From NCBI RefSeq assembly GCF_029382225.1, contig NZ_JARLTC010000005.1, positions 1 to 64,000 of the forward strand: a DNA stretch of 64,000 nt, read 5' to 3'. The position numbers were made by a program, and so were the translations under genes. Shown here piece by piece: positions 42,756 through 51,232 of this stretch; within the stretch, counting starts at the first letter, position 1, and every line of letters starts with the position of its first letter. The notes beneath the pieces are model-generated. The model did no database searches. It worked only from the letters and a program-made list of their open reading frames with translations, and was not told the origin of the DNA. Source of the stretch: Spongiactinospora sp. TRM90649. Its GTDB lineage: Bacteria > Actinomycetota > Actinomycetes > Streptosporangiales > Streptosporangiaceae.

Positions 42756-43740
42756 CGACCCGGCGTGCGCCCGAGCCCGGGAGGTGATCCCGGAGCTGGC
42801 GGCGAGCGCCATGCCGGGCGACGAGCGGGCCGGTGCGCTGAGCCACCTTTCCGGGTGCGCCGCGTGCCGCCGCGAGCTGCGCGAGACGGCCGTGGTGGTG
42901 GACGAGCTGCTCTCGCTGGCACCCGCGTACGAGCCGCCCGCGGGTTTCGAGGTGGCGGTCCTCGCCCGCGTCGCCGCCGGCGACGTCCCGCCCGGCAGGA
43001 CCCGCCGCCGGTGGCTCCGGCCGCGGCCCGGACCCGACGGGGCCGCCTTCGTCTCACGCGAGCAGGACGGCCCTGAGCAGGGGGCGTCCTCTCGCGAGCA
43101 GGGGGAGGATCACCAGGCGTCCCCGGGAGAGGGAGGCACGCCCGGACGGCGAGACGTCCGCCCCGGGGCGGACGGGCCGCAGGAGGAGACCAGGAGAGGG
43201 AACCACCTCGCGCCCCTGCGCGAGCGCCGGTCGCGCGGGCGGCGGGGCGAACGTCCCGGCGGTGGCGGGCCGGGACGCGGGGCGCGAAGGGGACGCGGGT
43301 GGCGGCGGCCGGTGCTGCTGGTGGTCACCCTCGTCGCCGTGGCGATCCTGTCGGGAAGCGGGGTATGGCAGGCGACCGAGCCGGACCGCACGCTGGCCGC
43401 CGGGTACCGCGCGACGCTGGAGGCCGCGCACGGCAAGTACCTGACAGCGGGGGGCATCTACACCGGGGGGCGGCGGGTCGGCCAGGTCTTCGGCTACCAG
43501 GGCTCGCCAAACTGGATCTTCGTGGCCGTCCAGGGCGCCCCAGTGTCCGGCGTCTACGACCTGACGATGACCACCTACGACGGCGTCCGCCAGAAGCTCG
43601 GCCAAATCGTCGTGGCGAACGGGAACGGCACCTACGGCACCGCGATCGGGAATGATATAGCCGACGTCCGGCGAATCACCCTGACCCTGCCCGGCGTTTC
43701 CGACATAACCGGCCGCTTCCGCCAGCGGACCGGCTGGTAG
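42745..43740 (+). CDS. Zinc-finger anti-sigma factor, membrane-anchored
   Basis: 331 residues. The N-terminal anti-sigma zinc-binding motif is HLSGCAACRREL (HxxxCxxC). A long Arg/Gly/Glu-rich linker (about 85-185) leads to one membrane helix (about 188-206, VLLVVTLVAVAILSGSGVW) and an extracytoplasmic domain (about 215-331). It overlaps the sigma gene by 11 bp (ATGATGAGTGA region; the start may be 42745 or 42748), which indicates coupled expression and identifies its partner. The linker of about 100 residues is unusually long and charged. Confidence 0.87.
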   Translation: MMSDDPACARAREVIPELAASAMPGDERAGALSHLSGCAACRRELRETAVVVDELLSLAPAYEPPAGFEVAVLARVAAGDVPPGRTRRRWLRPRPGPDGAAFVSREQDGPEQGASSREQGEDHQASPGEGGTPGRRDVRPGADGPQEETRRGNHLAPLRERRSRGRRGERPGGGGPGRGARRGRGWRRPVLLVVTLVAVAILSGSGVWQATEPDRTLAAGYRATLEAAHGKYLTAGGIYTGGRRVGQVFGYQGSPNWIFVAVQGAPVSGVYDLTMTTYDGVRQKLGQIVVANGNGTYGTAIGNDIADVRRITLTLPGVSDITGRFRQRTGW

Positions 43741-43776
43741 GTCCCCCTTTCCCCCAGAACGCGTAAGGTGCCGGAC

Positions 43777-44172
43777 ATGCTGGACTGGAACAGGACCGCC
43801 TTGCGGACACGCGTCGTGGCGGTGGTGGCCGCGGCGGTCACCGTGGCGGCGGGCCTGGGGGTCAGGGCGGCCTTCGGCGGCGACTTCGCCAAGTACGCCG
43901 GTGACGCCCTCTACACCCTCCTGCTCTACACGCTGGTGGTCGCGGCGGCGCCCAGGGTCAGACCGGCGGCGGCGGCCGCGGTCGCCGCCGGGGTGAGCTG
44001 GGTGATCGAGTTCGCCCAGCTCACCGGGGTGCCCGCCGAGCTGTCCGCGCGCAGCACGCCGGCCAGGCTCGTCCTGGGCGCGACGTTCAACCCGCCCGAC
44101 CTGTTCTGGTACGCGGCCGGCGCGGCGGCCGGATGGCTGATCCACACCCTGCTACGACGCCGGACGCCCTGA
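43777..44172 (+). CDS. DUF2809-like small membrane protein
   Basis: 131 residues with about four hydrophobic segments. The pattern DWNRTALRTRVVAVVAAA, FAKYAGDALYTLLLYTLVV, WVIEFAQLTGVPAELSARS and NPPDLFWYAAGAAAGWLIH matches DUF2809, a family of unknown function related to VanZ-like proteins. AAGGTG lies six bases before the ATG; a GTG at 43768 is possible. It converges on the methyltransferase gene with a shared hairpin. Confidence 0.82.
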   Translation: MLDWNRTALRTRVVAVVAAAVTVAAGLGVRAAFGGDFAKYAGDALYTLLLYTLVVAAAPRVRPAAAAAVAAGVSWVIEFAQLTGVPAELSARSTPARLVLGATFNPPDLFWYAAGAAAGWLIHTLLRRRTP

Positions 44173-44191
44173 GCCCGGCCTCACCCGGGCT
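44172..44191. terminator. Short hairpin between convergent genes
   Basis: AGCCCGG (44172-44178) pairs with CCGGGCT (44185-44191) around a six-base loop, exactly where the two convergent genes end. It overlaps the last codons of the methyltransferase gene. No T tract follows on either strand. Confidence 0.5.
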
Positions 44192-45005
44192 TGCGCCCGA
44201 CGCCGCAGAAGGCGTCCACCTCGGGGGGCGGCCCGAAGGGGCCCTCCTCCGGCCGCCACCGCGAGACCGAGACCAGGCCCGGCTCCAGCAGGTCGAGGCC
44301 GTCGAGGAACCGCCCGATCGCGGCCGGGGAACGCAGCCGGTACGGCGAGCCCGCCTCGGCCCGGCGTCGCTCCCCCGCCCCTGCCCCGGCCGGATCGATC
44401 ACGTTGGAGCCGTCGTTGACCGCGACATGGCTGCCCGGCGGCAGGGCCGCCACGAGCCGCCGCACGATCGCGTACGCCTCGCCGTCGTCGGCCACGTTGC
44501 CCATGATGCCGAGCAGCACGAGCCCGACGGGCCGGGTGAGGTCCAGCGTCCTGGCGGCCTCGGCGATGATCCGGTCCGTGTCGCGGACGTCGGCGTCCAC
44601 GTAGTCCGTGGCCCCGTACGGGCCGCTGACCAGCAGGGCGCGGGCGTGCACGAGCACGAGCGGGTCGTTGTCGACATAGACGATCCGCGACTCCGGCGCG
44701 ATCCGCTGGGCGACCTCGTGGGTGTTGTCGTGAGTGGGCAGCCCGGTGCCGATGTCGAGGAACTGACGGATCCCGACGTCCTCGGTGAGGTGCCTGACGA
44801 CCCTGCCCAGGAACGCCCTGGAGTGCCGCGCGACCTCGATGATGTCCGGGAATACCTCCCGGACCTGCTCGCCGACCTCCCGGTCGATCGGATAGTGGTC
44901 CTTGCCGCCGACCCAGTAGTTCCAGATCCTCGCCGAGTGCGGGCGAGTGGTGTCGATCTTGGGAGTCGGCTCGGACTCAGGGGGCGTGCCCGATAGATCG
45001 GCCAT
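44181..45005 (-). CDS. SAM-dependent methyltransferase (DUF574/MT_19 family)
   Basis: 274 residues. The family signature HSARIWNYWVGGKDHYPIDREVGE opens the protein, with the SAM-binding loop QFLDIGTGLPT and acidic YVDNDPLVL. These methyltransferases are very common in streptomycetes and relatives, often in many copies; substrates are unknown. The ATG is clear and the length is typical. It stands alone between a DUF2809 gene and the pirin gene. Confidence 0.9.
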   Translation of the reverse strand: MADLSGTPPESEPTPKIDTTRPHSARIWNYWVGGKDHYPIDREVGEQVREVFPDIIEVARHSRAFLGRVVRHLTEDVGIRQFLDIGTGLPTHDNTHEVAQRIAPESRIVYVDNDPLVLVHARALLVSGPYGATDYVDADVRDTDRIIAEAARTLDLTRPVGLVLLGIMGNVADDGEAYAIVRRLVAALPPGSHVAVNDGSNVIDPAGAGAGERRRAEAGSPYRLRSPAAIGRFLDGLDLLEPGLVSVSRWRPEEGPFGPPPEVDAFCGVGRKPG

Positions 45006-45057
45006 ATTCGGAAAGTATCATTACCCACAGATTTACCGGGGAAATCAGGCCTTTCGC

Positions 45058-46083
45058 TCAGTCGCCGCCGACGCCCGGAGCGGGGTTACGGCGGGGCCTG
45101 ATGACCGCGTTCGGCAGCGGCGGCGCGGGCAGCCGCCCGACCTCACCCTGGTAGCCGCGCACGTCGCCGAACCTGGCCGAGCCGCGCCCCCACTCCTCCC
45201 GGTACTCCACGATGTCATCGTGGCTCCGGCCGACGAAGTTCCACCACATGACGATCTCCTCCTCGAACGGCGTGCCGCCGAGCAGCACCGCCCTGGCGGG
45301 CTCGCCGCCGGGATTGGCCACTTCCAGGCGGGTCCGGCCGGGCGGCAGGTAGCCGATGTGGGCGGGCTCGACGCGGACGCCCGCCACCTCGACGGGGAGC
45401 GTGTCGGCCAGGATCCCGTGCTCGAAGGCCGCGTCCACCTCCAGGACGACCCCTCCCCCGGCAGGCAGGACGATCTCCGCACCGAGCAGCGGCGAGAACA
45501 CCGGCACCGGGGAGGACTCTCCGGCCAGTTCCCCGAGGAAGACCCGCGCCGACGGGCCGCCCAGGTCGACGCGCGTCGGCACGTGGTGCCGGAAGTCGCG
45601 GGGCGCGTCGCGGTCCGCGCCCGGCAGGGCCACCCAGAGCTGGACGCCGTGCAGCGTCGTGGTGCTCCGCGTGGACACCTCCGAGTGGCAGACCCCGTGC
45701 CCGGCGGTCATCAGGTTCAGCTCGCCCGGCCGTACCAGGGCGTGCGCTCCGGTGCTGTCACGGTGCTCGATCTCCCCCTCGAACAGCCAGCTCACGGTCT
45801 GCAGCCCGGTGTGCGGGTGCGGCGGCACGTCCATTCCGCCGGAGCGCGCCACGTCGTCGGGCCCGTAGTGGTCGGCGAAGCACCAGGCCCCGATCAGGGA
45901 CCGCTCGCGCCGGGGCAGCGTGCGCCGGACCCGCATCGCCCTCGGGCCGCCGAGCGGGACCTCCCGCGGGGCCAGGACGCGCAGGCCGGTGACGGCGGAG
46001 GCGGGCTCCCCGGCGCGGGTGCCCGGCTCGCCCTGGTGCCCGCCGCAGCGCAGTTCGTCCGGGGCCTGTTCGGTGTTGCTCAT
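45058..46083 (-). CDS. Pirin family protein
   Basis: 341 residues, bicupin. The metal-binding residues are in the first cupin: PHPHTGLQTVSWLFEGEIEH (two His, one His further) and GHGVCHSE (His/Glu). The second cupin carries no metal site. Pirins are Fe-binding regulators or quercetinase-like dioxygenases. The start at 46083 has GCAGGA upstream; an upstream in-frame extension is Gly/Pro/Arg-rich and rejected. The final residues run close to the methyltransferase promoter region. Confidence 0.9.
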   Translation of the reverse strand: MSNTEQAPDELRCGGHQGEPGTRAGEPASAVTGLRVLAPREVPLGGPRAMRVRRTLPRRERSLIGAWCFADHYGPDDVARSGGMDVPPHPHTGLQTVSWLFEGEIEHRDSTGAHALVRPGELNLMTAGHGVCHSEVSTRSTTTLHGVQLWVALPGADRDAPRDFRHHVPTRVDLGGPSARVFLGELAGESSPVPVFSPLLGAEIVLPAGGGVVLEVDAAFEHGILADTLPVEVAGVRVEPAHIGYLPPGRTRLEVANPGGEPARAVLLGGTPFEEEIVMWWNFVGRSHDDIVEYREEWGRGSARFGDVRGYQGEVGRLPAPPLPNAVIRPRRNPAPGVGGD

Positions 46084-46135
46084 GATCCTGCGACTCCCCC
46101 GATCGTCCGTCCCACCATCCGGGCCCCTCATGGGG

Positions 46136-46170
46136 GCGCCCGCCGTACGGGGGGATCGTACGGCGGGCGC
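46136..46170 (-). terminator. Strong hairpin after the CHRD gene
   Basis: GCGCCCGCCGTACG (46136-46149) and CGTACGGCGGGCGC (46157-46170) form a perfect 14-bp stem with a seven-base loop, 50 bp beyond the CHRD gene stop and before the pirin start. There is no T tract, as is common in high-GC actinobacteria. Confidence 0.7.
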
Positions 46171-46219
46171 TGGTGGCACACGGACGGCGGGGGCGGTGGG
46201 CTGTCGGCCGGGAGCCGGT

Positions 46220-47125
46220 TCACCAGCCCCCGGAGACGCGGTGCAACGCGCCGCGCACCGCGCCGCCGGGGAACTCGCCCGTGTGCAGGTTCGTGTACCA
46301 GTTCTTGGGAGCGCGCCGGATTCCGGCGGCGATGTCGGCCTTGATCGGCACGGTCCCGGCGATGCCGGTGATCGAGGCGGGCAGGCCCTTGGCGGCGGCG
46401 AAGAAGTCGAGCACGACCGGGCCGTTCACGCCCGCCTTGCCCCGGTGGACGTGGGCGTTCGTGGGCGCGCCGATCCGGTTCCAGACGGTCGCGTAGTTCG
46501 CCCGGCCGCCGTTGATCCACAGCAGCCAGCGGGCGCGGCCGTCGCGGTCGCCGACCTTCTGGCCGGGCGCGGGCACCTCCTGCGCGCCGGTGGCGTCGGC
46601 GGCGAACGAGGTCTTCGATCCGGTCCCGAGCAGCGCCGTCAGGCCGGTCGGGCGGATCCGGTGGAGCTGGGCGCGCACCGCGCCGCCGGGGAACTCGCCG
46701 GTGTGCAGGTTGGCGTACCAGTTGGCGGGATTCTGCCGGATCCGGGCCAGCAGCGCGGGGTCGGCGCTCACCGTGCCGGTGACGGCCCGCGCGCTGCCGG
46801 GCAGGGCCTCGCCGAAGAAGCCGAGCTTCACGTCCCCGTTACTGCCCGCCTTCCCCCGGTGGATGTGGAAGGCGGTGGGAGCGGCCACGTTCCGCCACCG
46901 GATCGCGTAGGAGACCTTGTTCCCGTGCAGGCGGAAGAGGGCCACCGCGCGGCCGTCCCGGTCGCCGACGGCCGGGCCGCCCTTCACCGGTACCTCGTTG
47001 CGACCGGACAGCGTGGCGGCGAAGTAGGCGTCGGCCGACGCGGCGGCCTGAGCGGGCACGGCGGCCAGGGACGTGGTGAGCGCGGCGGTCGCGAGTGCGG
47101 AGGCGGCGATCGTGCGAGTGAACAT
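46220..47125 (-). CDS. Secreted protein with two CHRD domains
   Basis: 301 residues. A Sec signal peptide (about 1-28, ending VPAQAAA) is followed by two CHRD domains (about 33-160 and 170-300). Each carries the pattern HIHRGKAG or HVHRGKAG and NWYANLHTGEFPGGAVR or NWYTNLHTGEFPGGAVR. CHRD domains are extracellular and of unclear function in bacteria. The two copies share long identical stretches. GGGGGG precedes the ATG. A strong hairpin follows. Confidence 0.9.
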   Translation of the reverse strand: MFTRTIAASALATAALTTSLAAVPAQAAASADAYFAATLSGRNEVPVKGGPAVGDRDGRAVALFRLHGNKVSYAIRWRNVAAPTAFHIHRGKAGSNGDVKLGFFGEALPGSARAVTGTVSADPALLARIRQNPANWYANLHTGEFPGGAVRAQLHRIRPTGLTALLGTGSKTSFAADATGAQEVPAPGQKVGDRDGRARWLLWINGGRANYATVWNRIGAPTNAHVHRGKAGVNGPVVLDFFAAAKGLPASITGIAGTVPIKADIAAGIRRAPKNWYTNLHTGEFPGGAVRGALHRVSGGW

Positions 47126-47294
47126 CGGAAAACCCCCCGGGGTCGGTGCTGCGGGTGTCGGATCATCGGCTTGCGATCAGGAGCACGCGGCGGACGGCCC
47201 GGGGAGTTCAATCGGACTTCTGCGTAAAACTCCACAGAACCCGGCACGGCGGGCCCGTTCGGCACCGAGCGGCCGGTGCTGGGATGCTCGTCAA

Positions 47295-47960
47295 GTGGAC
47301 GAAGCCGAAGACCTGGCCGAAGACCTGATCGCCGGATGGCCGTCGCTCGCGGGCGGCTCCCCGGCGTCCCTGGAGGTGGCCGCCGACCTGGCGGCCCGCT
47401 GGGCGGAGCCGCACCGCCGCTACCACACCACCGCCCACCTGCGCGCGGTGCTGGAGGCGATCACCCCGCTCGCGGCGTACGCGGCCGACCCCGTCGCGGT
47501 GCGGCTCGCCGCCTGGTTCCACGACGCCGTCTACGACGGGGTCCCCGGCCAGGACGAGGAACGCAGCGCACGACTCGCGCTGCGCCTCCTGCCGCGCTGC
47601 GATGTGCCGCCACCGCGCGTGGACGAGACCGCCCGCCTGGTGCGGCTGACCGCCACGCACGATCCTGAGGAGGGCGACGCGAACGGGGCCGTGCTGTGCG
47701 ACGCCGACCTCGCGGTCCTCGCCTCGCCCGGCTACGACGGCTACGCCCGGGCGGTCCGTGAGGAATACCGGCACGTGCCGGACGACGCGTTCCGGGCGGG
47801 CCGGGCCGCCGTGCTTCGCCGTCTGCTCGCCGCGCCGCGCCTCTACCGCACGGCTACGGCGCACGATCTGTGGGAGGCGACCGCACGGGCCAATCTCGCG
47901 GCGGAACTCGCCGCGCTCAGCGGACCTTCCGCCGCCGCAGACCCGACGCCACCAGCCTGA
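47295..47960 (+). CDS. HD-domain metal-dependent phosphohydrolase-like protein
   Basis: 221 residues. The opening RWAEPHRRYHTTAHLRAVL and WFHDAVYDGVPGQDEERSA carry the H...HD metal ligands, with LCDADLAVLAS as the distal Asp. It is likely a predicted metal-dependent hydrolase; the substrate is unknown. A GTG at 47295 is the best start, with a weak ribosome-binding site; the upstream frame is unlike protein. Its last 44 bp overlap the convergent DUF4031 gene. Confidence 0.82.
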   Translation: MDEAEDLAEDLIAGWPSLAGGSPASLEVAADLAARWAEPHRRYHTTAHLRAVLEAITPLAAYAADPVAVRLAAWFHDAVYDGVPGQDEERSARLALRLLPRCDVPPPRVDETARLVRLTATHDPEEGDANGAVLCDADLAVLASPGYDGYARAVREEYRHVPDDAFRAGRAAVLRRLLAAPRLYRTATAHDLWEATARANLAAELAALSGPSAAADPTPPA

Positions 47961-48180
47961 GCAGCAGCTCCCGCGAAGTCACCGGCTCGGCGCCGAGCGC
48001 CACGGCGCGGGCGTGGACGGTCTCCGGCACGTCGTAGTGGTCGCGGTCGAACGCCCGGCGCGGCACCCCCAGTTGGCCCGCGAAGTCGTGCAGCTCGTCC
48101 AGCGAGACATCGCTGACCAGATGAGACCAGAGCAGGCCGCGCGGCCCCGGCCAGATGGGCGTATCGATCAGCACTGCCAC
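47917..48180 (-). CDS. DUF4031 family protein
   Basis: 87 residues. VAVLIDTPIWPGPRGLLWSH and VPRRAFDRDHYDVPE match the small DUF4031 family of unknown function. It starts with a GTG at 48180. The gene overlaps the 3' end of the HD-domain gene on the other strand. Long frames extend far upstream of the GTG but do not resemble the family. Confidence 0.8.
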   Translation of the reverse strand: MAVLIDTPIWPGPRGLLWSHLVSDVSLDELHDFAGQLGVPRRAFDRDHYDVPETVHARAVALGAEPVTSRELLLRLVASGLRRRKVR

Positions 48181-48304
48181 GCGTCCAAGGGTAGGACCTT
48201 CCGGCGGGCCCGCCGTCCGGGGCGACCCCTGATCCACGCGGCGTCGAGCGCCGCACTCCCGGGGACTGAGATGCTGGGAAGTGAACCTGAACAAGGAGCA
48301 TCCG

Positions 48305-48550
48305 ATGAGAATCGAACTCAATGTCGAGCGATGCATCGGCGCGGGCATGTGCGCGCTGACCGCTCCTGACCTCTTCGACCAGGACGAGGACGAAGGCACC
48401 GTGGTCCTCCTCGCCCAGCCCGCGACGCCCGCCCAGGAGCGGGCCGCCCGGCAGGCCGCCGACCGTTGCCCGAGCGGCACGATCCGCGTGGTGGAGGACG
48501 CCGCCGACGCCGACGCGACGGCGGCCCAGCCGGGGCACTCGACCGGCTGA
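48305..48550 (+). CDS. Small [3Fe-4S]/[4Fe-4S] ferredoxin (P450-type)
   Basis: 81 residues. It begins MRIELNVERCIGAGMCALTAPDLFDQD, with CIGAGMC giving two cluster ligands and CPSGTI the last; the middle cysteine of a full [4Fe-4S] set is absent, as in [3Fe-4S] P450 ferredoxins. It donates electrons to cytochrome P450s, but none is encoded in this window. AAGGAG lies six bases before the ATG. The C-terminal tail is Ala/Asp-rich. Confidence 0.9.
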   Translation: MRIELNVERCIGAGMCALTAPDLFDQDEDEGTVVLLAQPATPAQERAARQAADRCPSGTIRVVEDAADADATAAQPGHSTG

Positions 48551-48610
48551 GCCCCGTTTACCGGTGCGCCCGTGGGTAAAGAGCGGGGACAGCGGGAGAA
48601 CGGGGGAAGG

Positions 48611-49531
48611 ATGCGGCGGCTGCTGGTGATCGCCAACGCGGCGGCGGGCGGGGCCGACGACGACGCCGTGGAACGTGCGCGTGCCGTCCTCGCCGCCGGC
48701 GCCGACGTGGCCGAGGCCACCGCCGCCGATCCCGCCCGGCTGCCCGCGCTGCTCGGCGAGCACCCCGGGCGCGATCCGGTGGTGATGGGCGGCGACGGCA
48801 CCCTGCACGCGCTGGTCGCCGCGCTCGACGCCACCGGCGGGCTAGGCTCGCGCACGGTGGGGCTGATCCCGATGGGCACCGGCAACGACTTCGCCCGCGC
48901 GCTGGGCCTCCCGCTGGATCCGGGCGAGGCGGCCCGGGTCATCGCGCGGGGCGAGCGCCGCCGGGTCGATCTGATCCGCGACGACCGGGGCGGCCTCGTG
49001 GTCAACGCGCTGCACCTCGGCGTGGGCGTCGAGGCGGTGGAGGCGGCGGCCCCGCTCAAGCCGGTGCTGCACCGGCTGGCCTACGCGGCCGGCGCGCTGC
49101 GCGCGGGCCTGAGCACCACCGGCAGCCGGATCCGCGTCACCGTGGACGGCCGGGTGGTCGCCGACGGTGACCGCAAGGTGCTGATGGCCGGTGTCGGCAA
49201 CGGCTCCACCATCGGCGGCGGCACGCCGCTGGTCCCCGATGCCCGGCCGGACGACGGGCAGGCCGACGTCGTGGTGTCGTTCGCCACCGGGCCGCTGCAA
49301 CGGCTCGCGTACGGCGTGCTGCTGCGCCTCGGCCGTCATGTCCGCCACGAGACCGTGCGCACGGCCAGGGGCGCCGACATCCGGATCACCTGCCCGCCGC
49401 TGCGGGTCAACGCCGACGGCGAGCTGATCGGCCCCGTCTCCGGCCTGTCCCTGACGGTAGAGCCGGGCGCCTGGAGCGTCTACTCCCCGGCGCGCCGGGA
49501 TTTCCACGAAAGAACTCTCGCGAAACCCTGA
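48611..49531 (+). CDS. Diacylglycerol kinase-like lipid kinase
   Basis: 306 residues. Hallmarks of the DAGK catalytic family are VVMGGDGTLHALVAAL and LIPMGTGNDFARALGLP, with NALHLGVGVEAVEAA and a C-terminal beta-sandwich (VNADGELIGPVSGLSLTV). It phosphorylates a lipid or long-chain base with ATP at the membrane. The ATG follows GGGGGAAGG closely; a GTG at 48572 is a less likely start. A long hairpin lies beyond the stop. Confidence 0.87.
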   Translation: MRRLLVIANAAAGGADDDAVERARAVLAAGADVAEATAADPARLPALLGEHPGRDPVVMGGDGTLHALVAALDATGGLGSRTVGLIPMGTGNDFARALGLPLDPGEAARVIARGERRRVDLIRDDRGGLVVNALHLGVGVEAVEAAAPLKPVLHRLAYAAGALRAGLSTTGSRIRVTVDGRVVADGDRKVLMAGVGNGSTIGGGTPLVPDARPDDGQADVVVSFATGPLQRLAYGVLLRLGRHVRHETVRTARGADIRITCPPLRVNADGELIGPVSGLSLTVEPGAWSVYSPARRDFHERTLAKP

Positions 49532-49843
49532 ACCTTCCCGGCCCCGGCCGCGTACAACCTATGGCAACGGTCCGCACGACAGGCTTTCGACGCCTGTGGC
49601 GTCCGAGCCGCGAAGGGTGGCCCGGCCCGGGGGATGGGCGGGACGCCTGGCGCGGACGGCAAGGCGTACGTCCGGGGGAAGAGTCGCACGGCCGGGGATC
49701 CCACTTGGATCACCGGCCGTGCGGCGTTCCCGGCCCGCGTGGCCCGCACCCCCCAGCCCGAGCGCCACGGTCCGTTCCCCGGCCCTGCTTCCCCCGGGGT
49801 CCTTGTTCCCCTGTTCCCTTGTTCCCTTGTTTCTCCTGGTACG
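49532..49843. terminator. Intergenic region with long inverted repeat
   Basis: These 312 bases separate two convergent genes and encode nothing credible. CGCACGGCCGG (49685-49695) and CCGGCCGTGCG (49713-49723) form a perfect 11-bp stem with a 17-base loop, a likely bidirectional terminator. From about 49795 to 49830 the sequence has tandem TTCCC-rich repeats of the form TTGTTCCC/TGTTCCC, just before the 3' end of the monooxygenase gene. Confidence 0.7.
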
Positions 49844-51172
49844 TCAGCCCGCCGCGGCGACCCGCCCCGCGTACCTGGACTCGGGACGGGCGAGCCCGTA
49901 GTTCTCGCGCAGCGTCCGCCCCTCGTACTCCGTCCGGAACAGCCCTCTCGCCTGCAGCACGGGCACCACGTGGTCCACGAAGTCGGCCAGCCCGCCGGGC
50001 AGGATCGGCGGCATGATGTTGAAGCCGTCGGCGGCCCCCGCCTCGTACCACTCCTGGAGCTGGTCGGCGATCTGCTCAGGGGTTCCGGCGACCACCCGGT
50101 GGCCCCTGCCCCCGGCCAGGCGCGCGAGCAGCCCGCGCACGGTGAGGTTCTCCCTCCTGGCCAGCTCGACCACCAGCCGGCGGCGGCTCTGCGCGCCCTC
50201 GGTGTCGGTGCCGATGTCGGGCAGCGGCCCGTCCAGGGAGTCCTCGCCGAGGTCGATGCCGGTCATGTGGGAGAGCTGGCGCAGCCCGTAGGCCGGGATG
50301 AGCAGATCCTCCAGCTCCTTCTCCAGCAGCAGGGCGGCCCGCTCGGTGTCGCCGATGATCGGCGAGATGCCGGGCAGGACGAGCAGGTCGCCGGGGCGCC
50401 TCCCGTACGCGCCCAGCCTGCCCTTGATGTCGGTGTAGAACGCCTGGGCGTCGGCCAGGGTCTGCTGGGCGGTGAAGACCGCCTCGGCGTGCCGGGCGGC
50501 GAACTCCTTGCCGTCCTCCGACGAACCGGCCTGGACCAGCAGCGGACGCCCCTGGGGCGGCCTGGCGGTGTTGAGCGGTCCCCTGACCGCGAAGTGCTCG
50601 CCGCGGTGCTCGACCGCGTGGATCTTCTCCGCGTCGGCGTAACGGCCGCCTTCGCGGTCCTGCACGATCGCGTCGTCCTCCCAGCTGTCCCACAGCTTGG
50701 TCGCGACGTCGAGGAACTCTCCGGCCCGCGCGTAGCGGCGGGCGTGCGCCGGCCGCTCGACGCCGAAGTTGTGCGCCTCGGCCTCGCTGGCGGAGGTGAC
50801 GATGTTCCACCCGGCCCGGCCGCCGCTGATGTGGTCGAGCGAGGCGAACTTGCGCGCCACGTGGTACGGCTCGTTGTAGGTCGTGGAGACGGTGGCGATC
50901 AGGCCGATGTACTCGGTGACGGTGGCCAGGGCGGACAGCAGGGTCAGCGGCTCCAGGCCGCCGAGCGCGTTGTAGCGGACGTCGCCGCGCAGGGCCACGC
51001 CGTCGGCGAGGAAGACCGAGTCGAGCAGGCCGCGCTCGGCGATGGTGGCCAGTTCCTGGTAGTGCCTGACGTCTCTGAGTCGCGAAGGGTCGGTACGAGG
51101 GTGCCGCCACGCCGCTTCGTGGTGGCCTACGCCCATCAGGAAGGCGTTGAGGTGAAGCTTGCCCTGGCTCAT
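49844..51172 (-). CDS. NtaA/SnaA-type FMN-dependent monooxygenase
   Basis: 442 residues, luciferase-like TIM barrel. Family features are LHLNAFLMGVGHHEAAWRHP, NALGGLEPLTLLSALA, GLIATVSTTYNEPYHVARKFASLDHISGGRAGWNIVTS and PLLVQAGSSEDGKEFAARHAE. Relatives act on nitrilotriacetate, pristinamycin intermediates or sulfonates with FMNH2 supplied by a separate reductase. The ATG at 51172 gives the family N-terminus; a longer start is poor. No reductase is adjacent. Confidence 0.9.
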   Translation of the reverse strand: MSQGKLHLNAFLMGVGHHEAAWRHPRTDPSRLRDVRHYQELATIAERGLLDSVFLADGVALRGDVRYNALGGLEPLTLLSALATVTEYIGLIATVSTTYNEPYHVARKFASLDHISGGRAGWNIVTSASEAEAHNFGVERPAHARRYARAGEFLDVATKLWDSWEDDAIVQDREGGRYADAEKIHAVEHRGEHFAVRGPLNTARPPQGRPLLVQAGSSEDGKEFAARHAEAVFTAQQTLADAQAFYTDIKGRLGAYGRRPGDLLVLPGISPIIGDTERAALLLEKELEDLLIPAYGLRQLSHMTGIDLGEDSLDGPLPDIGTDTEGAQSRRRLVVELARRENLTVRGLLARLAGGRGHRVVAGTPEQIADQLQEWYEAGAADGFNIMPPILPGGLADFVDHVVPVLQARGLFRTEYEGRTLRENYGLARPESRYAGRVAAAG

Positions 51173-51232
51173 GAGTCGAAGGTACGGCCCGGTCCGGCTA
51201 AAGTCAATATTTCCTACTTGTTTTACATGCAA

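Noticed and set aside
47073..47294. An N-terminal extension of the HD-domain protein.
   Set aside because: The upstream residues overlap the start and promoter of the divergent CHRD gene and do not resemble the family; the GTG at 47295 is preferred.
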